The notes below the pieces were generated by a model. That model did not search any database and was not told the DNA's origin. It was given only the letters and a program-made list of their open reading frames with translations. Positions 24,951 to 35,615 of a stretch of 64,000 bases of DNA are shown here, piece by piece (within the stretch, counting starts at the first letter, position 1; every line of letters begins with the position of its first letter). The stretch is from contig NC_081409.1 in the NCBI RefSeq assembly GCF_030272615.1, positions 617,587,755 to 617,651,754 of the forward strand, read 5' to 3'. The stretch is from Cryptomeria japonica. Lineage: Eukaryota; Streptophyta; Pinopsida; Cupressales; Cupressaceae. Made by a program: the position numbers and the translations under genes.

Positions 24951-25484
24951 TCATTGGATACATTTTCGTTCTTGGTGACATGGTTTCAACATTTTGGTTC
25001 TTACTTGGTAGTTGAGATATTATAGCATCATTGTCCCATCTATCTATTTGTTATGTCATCTTAGTCATGCTATATCTTATGAATAGGATTTATGGTCCCT
25101 TCAAAACTAGTGGATCTTCATAAAAAATAAATAAACCTCAGCCTAATGTGCACAAGTCCTAGAAGACATAATTACAAAACCAAGTGTTGTCATTAAATTT
25201 ATAATTTGATAAAAAAACATTAATTAGTCATGTCTATTTGAATTATTAATGGTTGAAAACTACCCTTGACCCTAAAAGTGATTTATTATGTTGATGTTCA
25301 AATATTAAAAAAACACCTAGATGCATATTTTTACTTTAGATTCAAGAGTGTGTGTGAAATTTGTACATCTTTATAAACCCAAACATGTGTACTATTTATC
25401 ATTTTCTTAGTTCCATTTTCAAGGTAAGTATTTGATAATGGAATGATCCCATCAAATCTTATCAAAGAAATGTAGTTAAGAGAT
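24951..25484. other. Target region of element H, non-coding
   Basis: An AT-rich sequence without supported genes. It ends in the target duplication GAGAT (25,480-25,484) and continues at 48,857 on the other side of element H. Confidence 0.6.
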
Positions 25485-25580
25485 TGTAATAACCCCCTTA
25501 ATTTTTTTCCAATACTAAATATTGAAATGTAGTTAAGAGATTGTAATAACTCCCTTAATTTTTTTCCAATAATTTCAATT
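25467..25580. repeat. 57-bp tandem duplication across the H insertion boundary
   Basis: Copies at 25,467-25,523 and 25,524-25,580 each contain the last 18 bases of flank (including GAGAT) and the first bases of the H LTR. The first 48 bases differ at one position. The duplication must therefore postdate insertion of H. Confidence 0.9.
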
Positions 25581-26128
25581 CACAAACAACACAAACACCC
25601 GTCAAGTTTAGAAAATAAGGATTAAATTCTGCTGAAAGTAACCCTTTCCACCTTTTGGTTAGCGAGAGCCCAGTCTAGGAGGGTGAGAGCATACAGTGTA
25701 GAGGGGATCATTAGATGCAAGAAACTGGAATTGATTACAATACTTAGGTGGCAAGCCAGCCCCTTCCTCTTATACAATGATTGATGGAAATTCTAAAACC
25801 TCTTGGTGGTAAACCAACCAAGCAGCTGAAACAACAATCACTCTACCGCTTATGCAACAGGAGGACTAACAAAGAAATTACAAATCAACTCTATCACTTA
25901 TGCAGCGGGAGGACATGAATGGAAATTACAATCTCTACCGCTTGTGTAGAGGGAGGACAATATTAAAAAGCCAAAATGTAGGTGACAAGCCAACCTCTTC
26001 CACTTTTCAGCAGGGGTTTGCTTTACAATCCAGAAATGTTTGTTAGTACTACTATCCAGCCTTACAATAAAGAGATACAATTCATAGAATAGAGAGATTA
26101 TATTATCCAATACAAATGAATACTTCCA
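25485..26128 (-). repeat. H 3' LTR, part beyond N
   Basis: It matches 46,727-47,373 of the other LTR and ends in the N target duplication TTCCA (26,124-26,128). A second copy of the LTR start is present because of the 57-bp duplication. Confidence 0.9.
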
Positions 26129-26204
26129 TGTAATAACCCACCATAATTAACTCAACAAAATTGACCATTTTTTTTTTTTTTAAATTTAATCATTGTGTTT
26201 GATT

Positions 26205-26375
26205 CAATCGCATACTCTAGGCATCCATCCATTTGGATTAGGCATTCATCCATCCAGGATGATCATCTAACCATATGGGTTAGGCATTTGTCCATACGGG
26301 ACATAAGATTTCATCTATCCAATACGGGATAGGCATCTACCGATACGGGGTAGGCATCTATCCAATCGGGATAGG
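26205..26375. repeat. Degenerate repeat around CGGGATAGGCATC in the N LTR
   Basis: Words such as ATCCAT, ACGGGATAGGCATCT and TCGGGATAGG recur about seven times with a period near 20-25 bases. The homologous patch in the other LTR is 35,692-35,845 and has one unit fewer. Confidence 0.65.
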
Positions 26376-27867
26376 AGGTGCTTTGGCCAGAGACTTAGAC
26401 TCATCAAGACCATTCGGGTCCTGAGCCACTCACTAAGTACTACACTCTTCTAACAGAAGTGCACCGAGGTCGTTGTCCTTAGGAGTAATTAAATAACATA
26501 ATACAAGCTTGAATTTCGCCTCAGAATTTGGCTTAAGCCTCGGGAAGTCAAGCGAATCCATACGGGATTCCTTCCGAGTATGCATTGAATTACCTTTTCT
26601 ATTTTAATTATCTTTCAAATTAGGATTATATTCAATCCTTCTATACCAAGCCTAGACCCCACCCACGAACGCCTGAGTATGAGGGACAACTTTGCCCCAA
26701 GACTGCCTACATACCTGGTTCAGCACAAGATCAAGGCGTAAAGTATGTAGTTCTATTTTCTACTCTATGGTTTGATGTAAACTAATTAGTGGGTACGCAA
26801 CCCTTTCTAGGGTCAATGTCCCAGACAGTTTCTCTGCGGTTGCTACCCACGATGGTAGTGCTTAAGCAAAGGCTCAAGATGGCCTATTGCTTGTGGCCTA
26901 AAACAACTAGATCCTAATTCTTATCATAAGCATCACCCTTGACCAATTGTCAATTTCATAAAAGCATTTCACTCATCATCCCTATAAGAGGGTTTACTAT
27001 GGTTTAACTCAACGGATGTAAAATCATTTAAAGATTATCTTATTAGATTATCGATCCAAGGGGGATTACCCGCCCCTTGGATTTTTAACTTCCAAGTGTC
27101 CCTTATTACTCCCCGACGATTTATAGGGACAATGCCACAGACGTCATTGATGTAGCTTTATTAGGCGTTAAGTGCAGTAGTTCAACATGACGGCATTACC
27201 TGTAAGCGTGACCCAGAGGCACCATATATACCGAACGCTACTAGGTTTTGGTTTCCATCTTCCTTTATTTAGTTTTCTAACTACGAGCTATGAAAACATC
27301 ATACTTGGAAATAATTATGAATTGAACATGCAAAATTAGACATTGCAAAGCTCAGTTAATTGAATTAACTACTTGATGAATTACATGGAATAAAACTCAT
27401 AACAAAAACTTATTTATTATTCAAAATTTGAATATAAATTGCATAATAATGACAGTTAGGAAACTTGCAGAATAACAATTAAATGTGTAATTTGCATGAA
27501 GATGGGAACACCAATAATTGTAATCAATGTAAAGACATTTGCATGAAGCGAAGGTACTGTAGGTTACATGCAAGAATAATCGCTTATAAAGTCTTTAATC
27601 CCAAAAATAGAATCTAGCTTCAATTCATATTAATATGGATTAATTGCTAAATGAATCTTAAAAGATCTATAAATTTTAGTGTAATTTAATTCACAAATTA
27701 TAAATTTGTTAAAACTAATTATAATTCTAAAAATTTACTTAAGTTAAAATTTTTATTAAACTTTAAAAAAAAGAATTTTAATTAAACTAAAATTTACATA
27801 AAAAAAAAGAATTTTAAAAATTGTCATTGCCTTAAATTTAAAGTTGAATGAAATTAACAAAGGGAGT

Positions 27868-28070
27868 GGGAAGGGGCCCACGGTCCCATCATCACTGCGG
27901 GCGCAGGCCGACAATGATGAGGTGACCGTTGTGGTCCCTCCCAGTACCCTGCGGCCACTATCGTAGTAGTGACCGTAGGTTAGTGGAGGGTACCACGAGG
28001 TACCCCTAACCTGTGACATTCACTCTGCCTGTCCCTTCCCCGCAACGGTCCGCACGGAGTACTGTTTCGT
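27868..28070. other. GC-rich hairpin island in the N 3' LTR
   Basis: A GC-rich block within AT-rich LTR sequence holds inverted repeats, including GGGTACC/GGTACCC around ACGA and an imperfect CACTATCGTAGTAGTG palindrome. The other LTR has the same block at 37,305-37,470 with an internal deletion. Confidence 0.7.
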
Positions 28071-29592
28071 GCACAGAACAATTAAGATTACTTTGCATAA
28101 TTTTATTAATACTATACATAAATTTATATATATATTTGTATTTTTTTTAATAGTTTCATCCCAGAATAATAAAGTGTATAAAAGGGAAAATACATAACCA
28201 GGTATGTGTATATAAGAAAATATTAATGTAAGAGTGAGAATAACAATTTAATTCCAGGGATGAAAGTGTAACAGAGAAATAAAATAAACAAAGAATAACT
28301 TGCTCCAGATTTTCAAGAAGTAGGCAGATGTTTATACAAAGCTCACACAGGGGGATTTATATTCTATTTCCCAACTAATATTCACAAAGAGGAGATTTCT
28401 GAGAGGAAAAGAATAATATTTTCCACAGTGAATAATGAACACAGTGACGTTTATAATTTGTTATCAGACTTTTCTGTTCACAGAGAAGTAAAATTTAATT
28501 AAAGGATGAATTTTTACTTTTAGATTTCCATTCGAAGAGCAAAAAAAAAAGAATTCAAGAGAGAATAAATATTAAGATTCATATCATTTAATCAGGGAAG
28601 ATTTTTAATCTCAGAAAAAGGATTTTAAATAAGGGGAAATATGATTTTAGAATAGATCTCAAATCTTTGGAAAAGCAGAAAGCAAGATCATGTGCATAAT
28701 TTCTAAATAAAATGAGTAATGGAGCTGCATTTTATTCCTAAATAAGAAGAAGAGATTTATTTATTCATTCACAGATAGAGAGATCTACTTATTTTTATAT
28801 TCAATATCATCTCTAGTTTTCAAGAGTAAACAAAGAACCAAAATTCTGATTTTCTACCTTTTAAATAGATTAAGTAAAATATGCAAGAGAAATTTGCATT
28901 TGTAAAAAGAGAGAGAATTATATCACTGCATTTCTTTAAAGAAACAAAATAGATTTTCCTCCTATCTAGCAATTAAGAAAAAAAATGACAACTATATTCA
29001 ACTAAAGAATCTAGAAACTATATATTTTTGATAAATACAAATTCCTCATATGACAAAAGGAGAGAACCTGGTTTACTGAAGCTTGATGTTGAATCCTCTA
29101 ACTATCCTTTGATCCTTCCTTGCAACTTGAGAGAGATCCTTCAAACAACAACTTAAAAATCCTGCAACAAAATGAGACTACCAAAGAAAAACTTGGGAAA
29201 TTTCCTTCAAAACATAATCAACTCCCTTCTTTGAAACTTGCATATCATTTTATAAGAAAAATCCCTCCATTCCACTATCTAGAAAATTTAATTAAAAAAA
29301 GACATTCTTTTCTAATATTGGACTCATGCAAATTGATTAAACTTCGTGGGGGAGTTACATGCAAGGTGGTGGAGATTCATCTAGAAGCTTCTTATTCTTC
29401 CTACAACATGTGCCATAATTGGGAGTGGATAATAAATAATAAAAATAATGCCTTTTGAATTATATTCTCCAAGTGTGTGTGTGTGTATTCATTTTATTCT
29501 TTTATAACATTTATTCAATCATTTTAAGTAATTTAACCAAAAACATAATAGAATTGTATTTAAATCAAAAGTGATAGAGGAGGGTTGTGACA

Positions 29593-29607
29593 TCCTCCCC
29601 CCCTTAA
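29593..29607 (-). promoter_or_regulatory. N polypurine tract
   Basis: On the minus strand TTAAGGGGGGGAGGA ends exactly at the start of the 3' LTR. A hairpin with arms GTGCATC/GATGCAC (29,611-29,629) lies three bases upstream in element sense. Confidence 0.88.
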
Positions 29608-29670
29608 CTTGTGCATCATCCCGATGCACTTATTGAATGCATCCAAAAGAGTCTATAGTTCATGATTAGC

Positions 29671-30153
29671 TTAAAACAAAAAAGGAAACAACTGTTGCAT
29701 TTCCTTAGTATCCTCACACGTGGCATTCTTTTCATCATAGTGGTTCCATTGTACTTTGTATTGATCAACCTCTCTGTTGTGCAACTAGCACTGGTGCCTC
29801 TCCAATATTTTGAATGGCTCTATCATTATTCCTCCCATTTCCTGGACCTGTAAAGCATCCCAATTCAAAATGTGTTTCTCATCAGGTACATACTTTTTAA
29901 GAAGAGATACATGGAAGACATCATGGATTCGGCTCAACTGGGGAGGTAAGGCCAACCGGTATGCAACTAGATTAATCCTTCCCAATATTTCAAAAGGCCC
30001 AACATAACGAGGTGCAAGCTTGGTATTTTTCCCAAACCTTATGGAACTCTTGTGTGGCCTAACTCTTAGGAAGACTTTCTCTCCCACCTCAAACTCTCTT
30101 GGTGTCATGTTCTTGTCCGCATAACTTTTTTGCCTATCTGAGGCTTCCTTCAA
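29671..30153 (-). pseudogene. N integrase C-terminus and chromodomain remnant
   Basis: The frame from 30,153 contains the integrase C-terminal region ([16 protein letters not shown] and YVGPFEIL) and then the usual [12 protein letters not shown]. After a TAG near 29,785 the same frame continues with QYKVQWNHYDEKNATCED and ends at TAA 29,671-29,673. The tail resembles the chromodomain that follows integrase in chromoviruses and targets integration to heterochromatin. An aromatic position expected after AT in the ATWE motif is Cys here. It is joined to the integrase core by a one-base frameshift near 30,150. Confidence 0.8.
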
Positions 30154-31166
30154 TCTTTTCTAATTTCCTTAGTTTTCCTTTCCATTTCCTTCAACATATC
30201 TGGTCCAACAATTACTCTATCTTCAAGACTATCCCAGCTCAAAGGTGTTTGACATGGCCTACCATATAATGCTTCAAAAGGTGCCATTCCCAAAGATGTT
30301 TTATATGTATTATTGTAAGCAAATTCTACCAGAGGTAGGTACTCTTCCCATTTCTTTTGTTGGTCCATGCAGTACATGCGAAGTAGGTCTTCCATAATCT
30401 GATTTGTCCTTTCTATCTGACCATTGGTTTCAGGATGGTATGCAGTGCTAAAAGTTTGTTGAGTTCCCAGAGCTGATTGAAGAGTGGTCCAAAACTTTGA
30501 AGTGAATCTAGCATCTCTATCTGATATGATTTTCTCTGGTATTCCATGCAACCTAAATATTTCCTTAACAAAATGCCTAGCCAAGGTAGGTGCATCATCC
30601 GTCAGGTTCCCTGGTATAAAGTGTGCCACCTTAGTGACTTTGTCAATTACCACCATTATTGTATCATGTCTAGAAGGTGACGTGGGTAACCCTTGCACAA
30701 AATCCATGCTAATAACTTGCCACTTATGTTGAGGTACATCATGTAATTGTAACAATCCAGTTGGATGTCTATGTTCTGCCTTTACTCTTTGACACTCCAA
30801 ACATTTAGCCACATACTTGACTATGTCTTTCTTCATCCCTTTCCAAAAGTATAACTTCTTTAGATCCACATAAAGTTTGTTAACTCCTGGGTGCCCTGAA
30901 TAAGGGGCATTGTGAGCCTCAGACAAGACTACTTCCCTTAAGTCTCCTGAATTAGGAATATAGATTCTATTATTGTATCTGAGCAACTCATCTTCGTCTA
31001 ATGTATACCCTTCAACCTTAGGATCAGTTGGATCATTTTCTAAAGTCAATTTGACTTGCTCATACCATGGGTCATGACCCTGCTCATCCATTACTTGCCT
31101 TTTGAAAGAAGTTTTGAATGTTACTATAGTCATCAAGTATCTCCTCCTACTTAAGGCATTTGCCAC
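30150..31166 (-). pseudogene. N integrase core and RNase H tail
   Basis: This is the longest open stretch in the window, 338 codons. Residues 1-8 (MANALSRR) close the RNase H domain. The zinc-binding HHCC has H85, H92, C122 and C125. The catalytic triad is D155, D216 and E252 with 35 residues between the last two, the exact retroviral-type spacing. IERTNQ follows the Glu. It would cut and join cDNA ends into host DNA. The domain looks intact, but the polyprotein around it is broken by stops (31,332; 31,188) and a frameshift at its C-terminus. Confidence 0.92.
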
Positions 31167-31187
31167 TCTATTTTCCTTCCCCTTAAT

Positions 31188-31885
31188 TTATTCAATTTCA
31201 AAATCATATTCACTTAGAAACTCTAACCACCTTCTTTGTCTGGCATTTAAGTGGGGTTGGGTAAAGATGTACTTTAGTCCTTGGTTATCTGACTTTAACT
31301 CAAAGGGCTTCCCTAGCAAGAAGTGTCTACATTTCTATAGGGCATGCACAATCGCTGCTAACTCTAAGTTGTGGGGTGCATAATTAATTTCATGAGTCTT
31401 TATCTTTATGGATTCGTAAGCTACTACCCCTTCATCTTGGACAAGTACTCCTCCTAAGCCTTCAATAGAAGCATCAGTTACAACTGTGAAGTGTCCATTC
31501 GGATCTGGCACTTTTAGAATGGGTGTTGAAGTTAGTTTCCCCTTCAAGATTTGAAATGTCTTATCACTTTGTTTTGTCCACACAAACCTTTTACCCTTCC
31601 TTTGTAATGAGGTGATGGGGTTTGCTATCTTAGAGAAACATTCCACAAACCTCCTATAGTAACCTGCTAGCCCCATAAAACTTCTTACCTCTGAAACATT
31701 TTTAGGGATCGGCCATTCTACTATTGCCTTTATCTTATCTGGATCAACTGCTATTCCTTCCTTTGATATTATATGCCCAAGGTAATGAATCTTTTCCTCG
31801 AAGAAGGCACATTTTGACAATTTCCCATATAACTTATGTTCTCTCAACCTTTGCAAAACAATTTGTAGTGTACTAAATGTTCCTC
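31188..31885 (-). pseudogene. N RT thumb/connection and RNase H
   Basis: After a one-base frameshift near 31,870-31,885 the frame runs through LYGKLSKCAFF and YLGHIISKEGI (RT connection), then RNase H with VVTDAS, NLELAAIVHAL and, beyond a TAG at 31,332-31,334, LKSDNQGLKY. A TAA at 31,188-31,190 precedes the ANALSRR end. The RNase H Asp, Glu and Asp residues are present, so the domain is disabled only by stops. Confidence 0.88.
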
Positions 31886-32797
31886 CTCATTCCTAGAGTA
31901 AATCAATATGTCATCCAGAAATACCAAAACAAATTTATCCAAGTAGTCATGGAGTACACTATTCATTAGGTTCATAAATGCAGTTGGGGCGTTGGTTACA
32001 CCAAAAGAAACTACTGTGAACTCATAATGCCCATATCTAGTCTTGAAATTTGTCTTCGAAATGTCCTCCTCCTTAATTCTTAGTTGATGGTACCCTGACC
32101 GGAGGTCTATCTTTGAGAAAATTGTTGCTCCTTTTGTTTGGTCAAAAATATCCTCTATGCGAGGTAAGGGATACCTATTCTTTATTGTGACCTTGTTCAA
32201 CATCCTATAGTCTATGCATAGTCTTAAGGTTCCATCCTTCTTCTTAACAAATAAGACTGGCGCTCCCCATGGTGATACACTTGGCCTTATTAATCCCTTA
32301 GCTAAGAGTTCCTCTAATTGCATTTTGAGCTCTTTTAATTTAGTTGTGTTCATTCGATAAGGTGCCCTTGATACTGGTTCAGCTCCTGGTAGTACTTCGA
32401 TAGAAAAGTCAAACTTTTTTTTAGGAGGTAAGCCGGGTAACTCTTTTGGAAATACATCCTTGAATTCCTTTAAGAAGGGGGTATTTTCAAAGGTTGGGGT
32501 ATTTTCCACTTTTCCTTCATCAATTTCAACCATATAGATTAGGCCTCCTCTTCTTCTTTCCTTCTTTAATTGCATGGTTGATATGGTTTCTATATTAATG
32601 GGTTTAAACTTTCCTTGGATTTTGACCTTTTTCCCCCCATCATCTAAACATTCAACAACTTTGTTATAGCAATCTAAATTAGCTTGATGGTCTGTTAACC
32701 AACTCATTCCAATAATTACATCATATAACCCTAGGGGTGCCACATAGAGATTTACCCTTGTTTCAAACTCGGGAAATTGTACCCTTGCCCTTGGCAA
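31844..32797 (-). pseudogene. N protease end and reverse transcriptase
   Basis: The frame begins at the end of the protease ([10 protein letters not shown]) and passes a linker into [44 protein letters not shown] and [10 protein letters not shown]. The catalytic Asp pair lies at 31,910-31,915, with Leu in place of Val before it. RT copies the element RNA to DNA. The frame shifts shortly after FLDD. Confidence 0.92.
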
Positions 32798-33061
32798 ACA
32801 CTTAGTTACTTCCCTAGTTGCCTTATCCCCATATTGAACCGTCTATGATGACTCCATTTGATTAACTTTTAATGCATTTTTGCTTACTACTTTAGGTGAG
32901 ATGAAACATTCAGATGACCCAGTGTCAATTAGAATTGAAATTGGTTGTTCAAATAGTGTACCTGTAGTTTCCACGGGAACATTCTGGTATCTTCCTCTTC
33001 AGTTCCTAACTACTGCATGAATCCTTTGTTGGGGGCCTTGTTGGGGTTGATTGGCCCTAAT
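32798..33061 (-). pseudogene. N protease active-site region
   Basis: In minus sense the translation contains PISILIDTGSSECFIS. The catalytic DTG is at 32,918-32,926. A TAG at 32,843-32,845 interrupts the domain, and stops separate it from gag. Protease would process the Gag-Pol polyprotein. Confidence 0.85.
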
Positions 33062-33634
33062 CTATCCTTGCATCTTGGGACACTCTCTAGCAAAATGGTT
33101 TCCCCCACACATGAAGCATCCACCTGGAGGACCCCTCCTGCTTTGATTCCTAGGGGGATCATTCCTTGTTTCATTGGCCCTGGGTGGATAAGTTATCCTA
33201 TTCTGTTGGTCATTCTTGTTATAGTTGCCTCTGTTATTATTGCCCCAGTTATTATTATTTTTTCCATTCCTCTGATATTGATTAGGAGGTGGCCTTCTTT
33301 CAGAAGAATTATTCCTTTGACCTTTGTTGAAGTTAGTGTTCCCATTGAATTCCTGCTTCCTTTTAAATGAGTGGTTCCCATTATAGTTCTGCCCTGCTAG
33401 TGTTTGAATCTTCCTCTCTTGCCTTAGGGACTTTTCAAGTACTTTGTTCATGTTTTTGGGTCCATGCATGTCAACCTCTGCCCCTATGTTGGTATTTAGC
33501 CCCAAAATGAACTTCCTTGCTTGGCCTTTTTCATCTTTCTGGTACATAGGTACATATTTAAGCAACTTGGCGAACTTATCCCAATATTGTTGAACGGATA
33601 GGGGCCCTTGACGTAGATTATGGAATTTTGTCAC
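33062..33634 (-). pseudogene. N gag C-terminal half with zinc knuckle
   Basis: The frame resumes after S1 with KVTKFHNLRQGPLSVQQYW, typical of plant Ty3 capsid. An Asn/Arg-rich linker follows, and then the zinc knuckle CFMCGGNHFAREC (33,080-33,118; spacing C-x2-C-x3-H-x4-C, one residue shorter than classic). It packages RNA into particles. If S1 and one CAAAG are removed, the upstream gag frame continues into this one without a shift. Confidence 0.9.
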
Positions 33635-33647
33635 CTTCTCATCAAAG

Positions 33648-34838
33648 TGTTAGGCCCAATATGGAAAGCTAATGTACTGAGAGGGGAGGGGTGAATCAGT
33701 ACTTCAAAACTTTTCTTCAACAATAACTTTACTGTTATGCATAAACCGAATAGTGCAGTAACATAATATAAAGCTAAAACAAATAGATAACAATCATACA
33801 TGATTCACTCCATAACACATATATTTTGGTTACGCAGAAACTCTTGGTTAGAGAGAAAAATTGTGGTGGGGATGGTACCCACAACTTCACTACTGCAATA
33901 ATAAAGGTTGCTCGGTTAGAGCTACATGTTTAGCTATTTCTGATAGCTTACCCTATTAGGAGTATCAAGATCTGTTAGATCTACCTTGCTAAAGAATTTT
34001 ACAACACTTAAACTAAATGTTGCACCTGGTTAGAGGCTTTACAATTTATAGACTTGATTAGAGTATTTTACCCTATTAAAGGTTTCTCTTACAACTTCAA
34101 AATATTACAATAAAATCATTACAAATATCTGCAACTTTACATCTGGAATGTTATAGCAGATTCTATGTGCTCAGAATAAGATTACCTTTCTTATAGCATA
34201 CCTCGATAACCCATATAGTAACTTGGTAAACCCTTATGTTTACTCTGTTCTTTGACTGTTCTCTGAAATCCTTCTCGGTGACCTCTGTGTCTCTGTAACA
34301 GTCATAACACTTAGTGCTTTCACATGTCTTGCTTCATATATTTCTATATCTTCCTTTCTGTCATGCTACATGTATATATCTAATCTTAATCCATGTTGTA
34401 TAAATAGATCTCTTATGTTGATGATCCATTCATTGCTTCGATCATACAAACATGATTTATCGAATGAATAACCATGCAAAATATTTCATTGGTTAGATGA
34501 CCTCAAAATCATACACAATCTTTAAGTGCAATTTCCAATGTGATAACGGTTAGATGTTCCTTGATCTTGTAACACGTTTCCATATGTATGTCCAGGTTCA
34601 ATGAATCTGATAACACATTTCACTCGATGTATATCAACTCGGTGTGTCATCTTTGCTGCCCGGTAGACATGGAATGATACTTGGTAGACAGCTCGGTGCA
34701 TACTGGGCTCTGTGACTACTTTCTTCTATAACCGACTGGACTATGCATACCGACTGAATATTTCGGTAGAGATAACTGACTCGAGTATATAGAATAACTT
34801 TGAACATAAAACTAATGGCAACTTGATAAGTAGTAACA
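33648..34838. mobile_element. S1: 1,191-bp solo-LTR-like insertion in N gag
   Basis: Termini are TGTTA...TAACA, flanked by the perfect duplication CAAAG (33,643-33,647 and 34,839-34,843). The gag frame on both sides is in register once it is removed. There is no coding sequence, PBS or PPT inside. It has a G-rich stretch near 33,678-33,690. The size and termini fit a solo LTR. The family and orientation are not resolved. Confidence 0.88.
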
Positions 34839-34848
34839 CAAAGAACAA

Positions 34849-35466
34849 TTAAGGGAGCCACCTCTCTCGAAAGTGGTGAACAAATTGATCCCATGTGATC
34901 GTTTCTCTGCTATACCCATTTTGTTCCTTGGTGTTGGTCCACCAACTAGCTGCCTCCCCTATGAGTTGATAGGAACCCCATAAGGCTTTGGTTATTTCAT
35001 TAAAATCTCTTAGTTCAAAATAATTTTCCATTTCATTTAACCAATTCTCAGCTCCTTCACCAATTTGCCTCCCATCAAACTTAGGAGGGGTGATTTTCTT
35101 TAGATCCTTGGAGAGTTCCAATATGTTCTTTTCTTTTCTATTACTCATCGTATTCCCTTAATTGCTACTAGGGTTTCCATTTTCAGTACCACTTCGATTT
35201 TCAAAGACATTATGCCTTGCCCTAAGGTCCTGCATTGATTGTTCCAAGAAGTTGATTTCATCTCTTTGCTCGGTTAGAAGGTTGATTATAGTCTCGACCC
35301 CATCTTCATTATTTCCTGGGTTATGTTGATCTCCTTCATGGTCTTCCTCATGGTTTTCTTCATGGTTTTCCTCATGGTTTTCTTCCCTTTGACTCCTAGT
35401 GGTAGTACATCTTCCATTGCCCCTTCCTCTTCCTCTTCCTCTTCCTCTTCCTCTCCCTCTAGTCAT
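34849..35466 (-). pseudogene. N gag N-terminal half
   Basis: ATG at 35,466 opens a frame with an Arg-Gly repeat (residues 4-16), then an acidic repeat of EENHEENH type, a predicted coiled stretch (LLTEQRDEINFLEQSMQDL) and, after a TAA at 35,158-35,160, the capsid core with PPKFDGRQIGEGAENWLNEM and HHFRERWLP. A second TAA at 34,849-34,851 lies a few codons before S1. Both stops are one C-to-T change from Gln CAA. The RG and EENH runs come from hexamer and 12-mer DNA repeats (35,335-35,465). Confidence 0.9.
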
Positions 35467-35601
35467 TCTAGGGTTTTACCTGAAAGTTAAATTATGTAGT
35501 TAGTTCTTGATTTAAGATTTTAAAATTTAATTTCTATCATTGCAAAACATTCCCTTAGTTGTATAAATTGAAGTGAGCACAAGGCCTAGATTTGAACCTT
35601 T

Positions 35602-35613
35602 GCTCTGATAACA
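35602..35613 (-). promoter_or_regulatory. N primer-binding site, tRNA-iMet type
   Basis: TGTTATCAGAGC on the minus strand, two bases after the LTR end, differs at one base from TGGTATCAGAGC, the usual complement of plant initiator tRNA-Met. Confidence 0.85.
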
Positions 35614-35615
35614 CA

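Larger units (their letters stand above)
26129..29592 (-). repeat. N 3' LTR
   Basis: It pairs with 35,616-38,993. Near 27,885 it retains about 40 bases that the other copy lacks, and near 26,338 it has about 20 extra bases in the degenerate repeat. In plus orientation it starts TGTAATAACC and ends GTTGTGACA. Confidence 0.95.

Noticed and set aside
29120-29458. 112-codon ORF repeated near 38,522
   Set aside because: Both lie in the N LTRs at matching positions. The second is frameshifted, so there is no sign of protein conservation.
33017-33370. 117-codon plus-strand ORF
   Set aside because: It is the antisense of N gag.
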